From: Chthoniobacteraceae bacterium
GTDB taxonomy: Bacteria > Verrucomicrobiota > Verrucomicrobiia > Chthoniobacterales > Chthoniobacteraceae
Reading direction: 5' to 3'
NCBI GenBank assembly: GCA_947448395.1
Contig: CANFNA010000007.1
Location: 1 to 44,148 of the forward strand
Length of the DNA: 44,148 nucleotides
The translations under genes and the position numbers were made by a program. Below the pieces are notes generated by a model. The model was not told where the DNA came from, made no database searches, and saw nothing but the letters and a program-made list of their open reading frames with translations. Position 1 is the first letter of the stretch. Every line of letters starts with the position of its first letter. Below are positions 19,373-27,175 of this stretch, piece by piece.

Positions 19373-19750
19373 GGGACGAGGATGCAGAGGGTGCGGTTAG
19401 GGTGATGGAGTTTACCTTATTGCTGAGTTACCCACCATAAACTGATTTATGGGCTCGGGGTAGTCGTTGGGCTGGGATGATCGGAGCGATTCATCCGCCG
19501 TCGTGCGAAACTGGGGTGCGCGCTTTTGCTCTGTCATCAACGATAACATCAGCGTGACTCAAAGATCTTTATGGCGGTTCCACTCGAATGAAAACACAGG
19601 TGACTTTGGGCTCAGTTTACGGGCTGCGCGATGTGGGTTGCTTGAGCCTTTTGGAATGAGTCCGCTGATTTGGAGAGGCTTCTCGGAGGTTGTTGTCTGA
19701 ACAGTTGCTGGAATCTCCGATTGAAGCCGGAGCGGAAGGATTTATTTCTG

Positions 19751-20749
19751 ATGAAAGCGGAGGCGCTAGTGACCGTCGTGATTCCTGCATACAACGTGGC
19801 AGGGACACTTGATGAGACTCTTCGAAGCGTGCGTTCGCAGACCCATCAAGCGCTTGAAATCTTGGTTATTGATGACGGTTCAAGTGACGGGACTGCAGCG
19901 GTCGCCATGGAGCATTCTGCGGCTGACTCTCGTGTTTCGCTGATCTCGCAAAAGAACGCGGGACTTGCTGCTGCGCGGAATGCGGGGTGGAAAAGTGCGA
20001 AATCTGAGCTGATCGCGTTCGTGGATGCGGATGATTTGTGGTCTCCCACAAAGATCGAAAGACAAGTTCAAGCTCTGGATGCGGGTGGAGAAGGTGTTGG
20101 ATTGGTTTATTGCTGGTATGTTCCGATTGATGTGTTCGGAAATATTATCCATTCGTGGGAAGGCAGTCGGGTTGACGGACGTGCATTGCCAACGCTTCTG
20201 GAAGTGAACTTTGTGGGCAATGGGAGTTCCGCGATGTTTCGGCGGCAGGCGCTGGTCGATGCGAATGGGTTCGAAGGGAAACTGCGAAACGCAGGGGCGG
20301 AGGGCTGCGAAGATTGGCTGATTTGCTGTCGAGTTGCGGAGCGGTATGACTATGCGGTGGTGCCGGAACATCTGGTGGGGTACCGCATGCTTCCGAATAA
20401 CATGTCTAGCAACCGTCCCCGGATGCTCAGATCTTGGCTGCTAGCGCACGACGAGTTGCTTGCCCGGCACCCTTCTTATCGGAAGCCGCTGAGAGTTGGG
20501 GTTCGCAACTATGCCTACTACCTTCTGCAAGGAGCCTTTAATTTGGGACATGAACAAGTTCCAGCGATTCTTGCTTTATTGTTTCGGCGGTATCCAATCA
20601 TTGGATATGAGCTGCTTTTAAGGGAGGTTCCGAAGGCCCTTATAAGGAAGCTTCTGGCTAAATTGCGCCGCCGGCTTTTCTGGCATGCGAGATCGCACAG
20701 TGTTCAGTCCACAAGGCGTTTTGAGATCGGGTCTGTGAATTCGCGTTAA
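19751..20749 (+). CDS. Family 2 glycosyltransferase
   Basis: VTVVIPAYNVAGTLDETLRSVRSQTHQALEILVIDDGSSDGTAAVA...AFVDADDLWSPTKIERQ...EDWLICCRVAERYDYAVVPE. Track ORF begins at 19670; Met at 19751 (MKAEALVTVVIPAYN) fits the GT2 N-terminus. Confidence 0.92.
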   Translation: MKAEALVTVVIPAYNVAGTLDETLRSVRSQTHQALEILVIDDGSSDGTAAVAMEHSAADSRVSLISQKNAGLAAARNAGWKSAKSELIAFVDADDLWSPTKIERQVQALDAGGEGVGLVYCWYVPIDVFGNIIHSWEGSRVDGRALPTLLEVNFVGNGSSAMFRRQALVDANGFEGKLRNAGAEGCEDWLICCRVAERYDYAVVPEHLVGYRMLPNNMSSNRPRMLRSWLLAHDELLARHPSYRKPLRVGVRNYAYYLLQGAFNLGHEQVPAILALLFRRYPIIGYELLLREVPKALIRKLLAKLRRRLFWHARSHSVQSTRRFEIGSVNSR

Positions 20750-21017
20750 TGGACGAATTCGGGTCGCACAGTCTTCGGTTTTGCTGGGGACGAAGAAGGC
20801 AAATTTAGCTGGAACCAGAGGCGAGTAGGGAGATCGGCAATAAACAGAGTGGCGTTCGCTCTATTTCCTCAGATCACGAGACGCAGAGAGCCGCTGGGGT
20901 CCGCGAATTCATACGCGCTGGAGGAACTCAAAATTCGATATTCGTTCACGCGAGCGCTTGAGAGTTGGTCCTGAGGCATGCGCCGCAACTTGCAAATGCG
21001 TTCTTTGATCCTGTCGT

Positions 21018-21254
21018 ATGAAAATCACTCAAATCAAACAGCTGAGCGGTCTTTGTTTTATTCTCGGCTTTGCGTCGATCGCAGGCTCCATCGCCATTTG
21101 GGTTATGACAGGCGGCCAACAACCTGAATCCCAAGCGCACGCAGAGCGATTCGGGATTTTTGTGGGCCTGTGGGCTCCGACATTTCTGATTTTATCGAAC
21201 CGCTTGGCGCGTTTCGCTGAAGAAGACAAGGGTGGGCCGCGGGAGGTTCGCTAA
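21018..21254 (+). CDS. Hypothetical small membrane protein (two predicted TM segments)
   Basis: 78 aa; MKITQIKQLSGLCFILGFASIAGSIAIWVMTGG...FGIFVGLWAPTFLILSNRLARFAEED. Confidence 0.6.
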   Translation: MKITQIKQLSGLCFILGFASIAGSIAIWVMTGGQQPESQAHAERFGIFVGLWAPTFLILSNRLARFAEEDKGGPREVR

Positions 21255-21383
21255 CCAGCAGTGGGACACTGGGAACTTCCAAGCGAGGGATTTCGCGCTC
21301 GCAGCATCACTCGGCGATGCTGGAGTGAGAGGGGAGATTGCATCAGCAGAGGCCGTGTTGCATGAATTCTCGGAGAGGCGCAA

Positions 21384-21788
21384 TCAGCGGCTGAAAAAAT
21401 AAAAGGCCAGCGCGAGTCCGATGACGGTCAGCAATCGTAACACTCGGTAATAGGTCCTCCACCGTTCGGCTTTTGCGGAAATGGTACTTTCAGTCGATGG
21501 ATTCCGGCTGGATGAGGCATCTGTGGGCAGCCGCTTCAGAACCGCCTCGGCCTCTTTGTGCTGCTCCTTGAAGACCGTGATTCGCCATCTATATCCCCTG
21601 CCCATGGAAGGGGCGCATGGCATTTCCAAACTAGCCCCGGATTTTGTGAATTCGACGATGAAATGGGGGATGCCGGCCTCCGCTAGAGCGTCGTCTAGCA
21701 ATCTCATGGCGAGATCGTTTTCAGTTTCCAGAATAAGGATTTGTTCACTCACGGAAGTGATGGGTGCGCTGGGAAATCGGCGATCCAA
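21384..21788 (-). CDS. DUF2007-like small protein with C-terminal TM helix
   Basis: 134 aa; EQILILETENDLAMRLLDDALAEAGIPHFIVEF; C-terminal VLRLLTVIGLALAFYFFSR. Confidence 0.6.
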   Translation of the reverse strand: MDRRFPSAPITSVSEQILILETENDLAMRLLDDALAEAGIPHFIVEFTKSGASLEMPCAPSMGRGYRWRITVFKEQHKEAEAVLKRLPTDASSSRNPSTESTISAKAERWRTYYRVLRLLTVIGLALAFYFFSR

Positions 21789-21993
21789 AATTGGTTGATG
21801 GCATGAGGCTGATGAGGGGCGCGAGACCCCGCGATCTTAAACCTTATGGAAACATCCACCACTTCCAATTAGGAGAGCCAGAAGCGAGCCGTAGTTGGTG
21901 CTCATCGCTGCCGGAGTTGGCGGCATGGCGGTTGGCGAGAGCAAAAGGATCGCATGGCTCTGTAATTTGTGAGATGCCACGAGGAATTCCCCC

Positions 21994-23184
21994 ATGAGTT
22001 CCTCCTCTGAATCTCCCGCTGTTTCTGAACGTTTGGTTTCTTTGGATGCCTATCGCGGCTTCACGATGCTCTTCATGGCCTCGTCTGGATTGGGCGTTTC
22101 GCAGATTGCCAAGGAGCATCCGAACTCGCCTATATGGCAATTTTTGAAATACCATACGACACACGTGGCGTGGATGGGGGGAGGCGCATGGGACATGATA
22201 CAGCCGTCGTTTATGTTCATGGTCGGCATGGCCGTTCCCTTCTCGAAGTCGCGTCGTTCGGCGGAGGGGCAGGACAAAAGGAGTCAGCTTTTGCATTTGG
22301 TTTGGCGAGCCTTTGTGCTTGTCGCCCTTGGGGTTTTTTTGACCACCGGCAGCAACAAGCAGCCGGTGTTCGGATTTCATAATGTATTGGCTCAGATTGG
22401 GCTTGGTTACGTGTTTTTGACGTTTCTCGCGGGGCGCACCCCAAGGGTCCAAATCTTGGCCCTTTTGGGGATCTGCGTTGCCTCGTGGGCGGCCTTCGCT
22501 GTCACACCCATTGCAGGGCCTGGGACCGATTACGCCGCCCTGGGCGTTTCCGCCGAACAGGCCAAGGAGGCTGTGCTCTCAGGTTTCTGGGGGCATTGGA
22601 ACATGAATGCAAACTTCGCCGCCCACTTTGACCAATGGTTTTTGAACCTGTTTCCAAGGGAAAAACCCTTCGTCTTCGATAAGGGCGGCTACCAGACCCT
22701 CAACTTTGTACCCGCCTTGATTACCATGATTCTGGGGTTGATGGCGGGTGAATCCCTTCGCAGCGAGCGGGCCCCCGGCGAGAAGCTTCGCTGGTTGCTG
22801 AAGGCCGGCGCTATTTGTCTGCTGCTGGCTATTACGACGGGCACGACAATCTGTCCGGTGATTAAAAAACTTTGGACGCCCTCGTGGGCTTTTTACAGCG
22901 GCGCCGTGGTGCTTTGGGTATTCGCTCTTTTTTATTGGTTCATTGATATTCGCGGATACCAGCGGTGGAGTTTCCCACTAGTGGTCGTGGGGATGAACTC
23001 GATAGCAATCTATATGGCCTACCAACTCACCGGTAGCTGGATCCGCTCGACAGGCCGTACATGGCTTGGGAACACGCTTTTTGAGGGTCCCTATGGGGGG
23101 TTAATGCAGAGCCTTTTTGTTGTCGGAGTGCTTTGGTCTTTCTGCTTCTGGCTCTACCGGCGGAAGATCTTTTTAAAAATCTAA
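21994..23184 (+). CDS. COG4299/DUF5009-type acyltransferase (heparan-alpha-glucosaminide N-acetyltransferase-like) membrane protein
   Basis: 396 aa; ERLVSLDAYRGFTMLFMASSGLGVSQIAKEHPNSPIWQFLKYHTTHVAWMGGGAWDMIQPSFMFMVGMAVPFS; multiple TM segments. Confidence 0.9.
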   Translation: MSSSSESPAVSERLVSLDAYRGFTMLFMASSGLGVSQIAKEHPNSPIWQFLKYHTTHVAWMGGGAWDMIQPSFMFMVGMAVPFSKSRRSAEGQDKRSQLLHLVWRAFVLVALGVFLTTGSNKQPVFGFHNVLAQIGLGYVFLTFLAGRTPRVQILALLGICVASWAAFAVTPIAGPGTDYAALGVSAEQAKEAVLSGFWGHWNMNANFAAHFDQWFLNLFPREKPFVFDKGGYQTLNFVPALITMILGLMAGESLRSERAPGEKLRWLLKAGAICLLLAITTGTTICPVIKKLWTPSWAFYSGAVVLWVFALFYWFIDIRGYQRWSFPLVVVGMNSIAIYMAYQLTGSWIRSTGRTWLGNTLFEGPYGGLMQSLFVVGVLWSFCFWLYRRKIFLKI

Positions 23185-23338
23185 AGTCCCGCGCTTTTCC
23201 CGGAGCACACCTTGGATGGCAATAGCGCTCAAAAAGTTGCTCCTCCTCCCGGTCCTTGACGATAGCCAGCGGGAAGCGGCGGAAAACGGCCTTCGCTTAA
23301 GTTATTAAAATCGGCCTGCGTTCGGAGGGGGCGGCTAT

Positions 23339-23388
23339 TGGTAGCATTTGGTTTTCGCTCCATTCCTACGGCTCGCGCGCGGGCGGGG
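23339..23388 (-). repeat. Dispersed intergenic repeat, copy B
   Basis: TGGTAGCATTTGGTTTTCGCTCCATTCCTACGGCTCGCGCGCGGGCGGGG, between convergent genes. Confidence 0.55.
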
Positions 23389-23425
23389 AGATCTGCAAGC
23401 TTTGCCCACCGCGCGCCTGCCCTTG

Positions 23426-25873
23426 CTACTCATAAAGAAACTCCGCGCTGGCCTTGGTCGCGATGTTGCTCACCAAACGGACCCATGCCGCGGAAAAAAA
23501 TTCTGGGAAGGGATGCCGATAGGTCTCACCCGCTTTCACGGTGAACTCCTGGTAGGGAAGCCATGTGCCGTCGCCCGTTGGGTCGACTTCCACGCGGAAT
23601 GTGACGGGGCTACCGGAGTGATGGGAAAGGGTCAGGCTTTTGCGATCGTAGCCGTGTATCAGGTAGGCGTCGCTCGGGGTGTTGGCTTGGATTTCCGTGT
23701 CGTGCCAGGGACCGCCGTGGCCGCGAGGTTTGCCTAGAGCCCACAGGTCATCGATGGCTCCCAGCCACAGGGCGCATCCGCCGTCTTCGGATCGTACGAC
23801 GTGGGAGTCCGCTTTAGCGTCGGGTTTGAGTCCGCTGAGTACGAGCATTCCGCGGTAGGAGGCGTAATCGTGGATGCGCAGGTTGTGGGTGGCCACGGGA
23901 CGAATTTTGGCGAAGCCGCCCGCGTTTTCGGCCGGCAGCTCATAAAAGGTGCCATGCATGTTAAACAGGTCGCGTTCGGTAGACACCTCGCGGCAAATTC
24001 GTTCCTTTCCAAAGGGACTGGGTTTTTCCATCTCGGCGTTGCCTTTCGGAAGGCGCCAACGTTTTTTGCCGTCCTCGTACACAACGGATGCTGCATCGGT
24101 GGAGATCACGCCCTCGGGTATGGCGGTGGCTTTAGAAATTTCATCCAATGCGCTGGGATCGGCGACTGGTTGGAATTGGAGGTTCCCATCCAGCTCGTAG
24201 CACAAGGGGGTGCCGGCTTTGTTTTTGGTCAAAACACGGAGTTTGCGCGTGTCTTTGCCCGTGGTCAGTAGAAGGCCGCCGAAGTCGCAGGAACCGCTGT
24301 CTTGCGCGATGGGAGCGAATTGGGGGGCGTTGGTTTGCGGGCGCGTGTCTGCGTTCCGGTACACAAAGGAGGCGCTAACGGATTTGGCCTCCGATTCCGG
24401 GCGCAGGCGGATCCAGGCCGCAGATTCTTTCGGGTCCAAGGGAATGGTGAGAGAGCCCGAGGCCGGCAGTTCTAGGGTTTTGAGTGGGGTCCAATGGTTC
24501 GAACCATCGCGATCAACCTCGAGGCTGAAGCGAACGGGGTAAGAGGATTGGTGGGAGAGGAAGAGACAACGATGGGAGTAGCCATTAAAGAGATAGGGGT
24601 CGGAGGGCTGGTTCGCTGGAATGGATTCATTGGCCCAGACGGTGCCGCGTCCCACCACAGGGCCGAGGTGGTCGAGTTGATCGGGTGCAACAAACCACAA
24701 ATTCGACTGGGACTGGCCCGGGGCGGCGAGATCGCCCTTGAGTTTGCGTTTGTTCAGGAACTCGCTTTTGGCGGTGTCGTCGCAGCCGAAGACGATGCGG
24801 TCATTCCAGCGCGCGAAATCGCCGATGACCTTGAGGTAGTTGGAGCGCGGCGTGATCCCCCCAGAGTGGGTGGAGTCGAATGTTTTTGGGAAGTGCCAGA
24901 ACGCACCGTGCATCGTCATCAGCAGGTTGGTTTCGCCGATGTCGCGGATTCTGGGCCACTCGGTGTTCCAGCCATGGGCGCCGTCGTAGGAGTTACTGGA
25001 TTTAGGGAGGCGGAAGGTCTGCCACTCCCCTTTTTCCAAAAGCATGAGGAGAAGCGATTTGGAGTCCCAGCCTACGGTCCAGATGGGGTCCGTTTCGGGG
25101 GAGGAAGAACCGAAGATGCCTCCCGGACCAGTGACCTCGGTGAACTGGTTGCGGCGGACGAGGGTCCATTCGCCCGCGCCCTTCCATTCCCCGAGGGCGC
25201 CGCTTGGGATGGTGGGATCGATCCGGGCGAGTGGAGAATTTTCGCCGTTGTTGGCATACACGACCCGGCCTTGGCCGGAGTAGAGGCCTTTCCCATGGTA
25301 GCCGGGGAGGGTGGAGGAGACGGGGGCCGGATGGTCTTCGGCGGTGGAGACGCTTTTGGGAACGGGGTTGCCGTCTTTGATGAGGCCACGAACTTGGAGG
25401 GTATGCACATCCACCTCGTACAAGGCTTCCTCCATGGTGGCGTAGTAGAGCTTGTTAGCGGGATCGGTGAGATGGCGCGCGGAGCCAGTGAGGCGGCCAG
25501 GCATTTTTTGCCAAGGAATCACGCGCACCTTGCCTGCGGAGTCGATGAGGTAAGGACCGATAGCGAGTTGGTTGGATTCCTTGTGGATCATCCGGTTGGC
25601 GGGGGTGCCTCCGATACTTTCGGGACGAATGATTTGGGTGAGGTCCGAGGTGATTTCGTAGAGTTTATCGGAGGAGCCGAAGGGGAGGTGCGGTCCGTAG
25701 GTGATGACCCAGAGGCGGCCGGCCCAAGGTACGACTGCGCCAGTGCCGCACTCGCCCTCTTTGTTGAACATGGCGAGGCTTGGATAAATCCCGGAGACCG
25801 ATCGTGGCGGTGGCTCGGCGTGAGAAAAAGAGAAAGAAAAAAAGAGGGGAAGTAAGAGGAAGAATGCTTTCAT
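23426..25873 (-). CDS. Large secreted protein of unknown function with two tandem homologous C-terminal modules
   Basis: 815 aa; signal MKAFFLLLPLFFSFSFSHA; two related modules ending in SAAWIRLRPESEAKSVSASFVYR and SAAWVRLVSNIATKASAEFLYE. Confidence 0.8.
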   Translation of the reverse strand: MKAFFLLLPLFFSFSFSHAEPPPRSVSGIYPSLAMFNKEGECGTGAVVPWAGRLWVITYGPHLPFGSSDKLYEITSDLTQIIRPESIGGTPANRMIHKESNQLAIGPYLIDSAGKVRVIPWQKMPGRLTGSARHLTDPANKLYYATMEEALYEVDVHTLQVRGLIKDGNPVPKSVSTAEDHPAPVSSTLPGYHGKGLYSGQGRVVYANNGENSPLARIDPTIPSGALGEWKGAGEWTLVRRNQFTEVTGPGGIFGSSSPETDPIWTVGWDSKSLLLMLLEKGEWQTFRLPKSSNSYDGAHGWNTEWPRIRDIGETNLLMTMHGAFWHFPKTFDSTHSGGITPRSNYLKVIGDFARWNDRIVFGCDDTAKSEFLNKRKLKGDLAAPGQSQSNLWFVAPDQLDHLGPVVGRGTVWANESIPANQPSDPYLFNGYSHRCLFLSHQSSYPVRFSLEVDRDGSNHWTPLKTLELPASGSLTIPLDPKESAAWIRLRPESEAKSVSASFVYRNADTRPQTNAPQFAPIAQDSGSCDFGGLLLTTGKDTRKLRVLTKNKAGTPLCYELDGNLQFQPVADPSALDEISKATAIPEGVISTDAASVVYEDGKKRWRLPKGNAEMEKPSPFGKERICREVSTERDLFNMHGTFYELPAENAGGFAKIRPVATHNLRIHDYASYRGMLVLSGLKPDAKADSHVVRSEDGGCALWLGAIDDLWALGKPRGHGGPWHDTEIQANTPSDAYLIHGYDRKSLTLSHHSGSPVTFRVEVDPTGDGTWLPYQEFTVKAGETYRHPFPEFFSAAWVRLVSNIATKASAEFLYE

Positions 25874-25939
25874 GACTGAGGGGGCATTTAAGAAGATTCG
25901 ATGAAGGTTTTATGGAGTTTGAGAAAAGGCCGCCGCCCA

Positions 25940-27175
25940 TCAGGTCGCGAGTCCCTTTAGTGAACCCGTGCTTGTCGCAAACTTGTCCGTTTCGACGCCA
26001 AGCCGCTGGAGCATGCTAACGTACAAGTTGGCCAGAGGCGTGTTGTTTGCCGGGTCGAATACAAGGTGCTGTCCGTGGCGGAACCCGCCGCCAGCGAGGA
26101 TCAGGGGGAGGTTCTGATTGCTGTGCGAGTTGGCGTTGCCAAGGCAGCTGCCGTAGAGAACTTGCGTGGTTTCCAGAAGCGTGCCTCCCGATTCTTGGAC
26201 CGCTTGTAGTGCACTGAGCATCTCTCCAAATAGGGTCATCTGAGCCAGCTCGATTTTTTGAAGTTCAGCGATCTTCTCGGGCTCGTTGCCGTGATGCGTG
26301 AGACTGTGGGTTTCGCTTTTAACTCCCGGCAGGTGTGGCACGACTGAGAAAGTGCTGAGTGTAAGCGTGACTACGCGCGTGCTATCGGTCTGTAGTGCGA
26401 GACGAATCAAGTCGAACATCAGGCGCGAGCGCGCTATGACCTCGTTTGCGTCGGCGATGTCCTTTGGTTGCGGATAGTCAACCTCTGGCTTAGGGCGGTT
26501 CTCCCATTCAATGCTGCGTTGAAGTCGGCCTTCGAGTTCTCGGATGCTTTGGAAGTACTGATCGAGGCGGCTTCGGTCCGTGGAGTCATAGCTCTTCGCC
26601 AAGCGTTTGGATTTATCAAGAAGAAGGTCGAGCACGCTGCCGCCAGACTCGATGCGCCGCATCGTAGCGGCTTTTTCGTCCGGTGTGCCGGCGACAAATA
26701 GACGCCTGTACATAGTTTCGGCGCTGCTCTCCGCCGGTAAAACGACGCCTGAGCGGGACACCGCGACGGAGTCGATGTATTGCTCGTTTTTGCGCACCGA
26801 CAGCGCAAGCGACGGATAGCGCGTATCGGCTCCGATGTTTTCCGCCGCGAGCTGATCGAGCGAAACGGTGTTGCGGAAAGTGGGCTGGCCCGGATGGGGC
26901 GCGCCTGATAAAAAACACTGGCCCGCATGATGGTTGCCGTCGACGCCCGGATGGGACAGTCCGGCAAAGGTGGTGAATTGGCCTCGGTGCGGCGCAAGAG
27001 CATCCAAGTACGGGCTGGAGCGTTCGCCATTCTTGGGAAAGAAAAAGTCTGGCATCATGCCCAGTGGCACGTGAATGGCGAGCAGCCGCCGGGGTGGTTG
27101 CTTTTCCGCGGCCCTTCCGTGGAAGGGAAGAGCGATGCAGGCTCCAGCGGCCAAAAGAAAATCACGACGATTCAT
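25940..27175 (-). CDS. DUF1552 family protein (Tat signal), copy 2
   Basis: 411 aa; MNRRDFLLAAGACIALPFHGRAA; RRLLAIHVPLGMMPDFFFPKNG; NTVSLDQLAAENIG; DSTRVVTLTLSTFS. Confidence 0.92.
   Translation of the reverse strand: MNRRDFLLAAGACIALPFHGRAAEKQPPRRLLAIHVPLGMMPDFFFPKNGERSSPYLDALAPHRGQFTTFAGLSHPGVDGNHHAGQCFLSGAPHPGQPTFRNTVSLDQLAAENIGADTRYPSLALSVRKNEQYIDSVAVSRSGVVLPAESSAETMYRRLFVAGTPDEKAATMRRIESGGSVLDLLLDKSKRLAKSYDSTDRSRLDQYFQSIRELEGRLQRSIEWENRPKPEVDYPQPKDIADANEVIARSRLMFDLIRLALQTDSTRVVTLTLSTFSVVPHLPGVKSETHSLTHHGNEPEKIAELQKIELAQMTLFGEMLSALQAVQESGGTLLETTQVLYGSCLGNANSHSNQNLPLILAGGGFRHGQHLVFDPANNTPLANLYVSMLQRLGVETDKFATSTGSLKGLAT

Noticed and set aside
21302-21322. CAGCATC-actcggc-GATGCTG hairpin between convergent small genes
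   Set aside because: Short 7-bp stem without T-tract; likely to occur by chance at this scale, so not called as a terminator.
24494-25855. 453-aa plus-strand ORF antisense to the 23426-25873 secreted protein
   Set aside because: Low-complexity G/E/V-rich translation with no recognisable family; the opposite strand has a signal peptide and duplicated modules. Typical high-GC shadow ORF.
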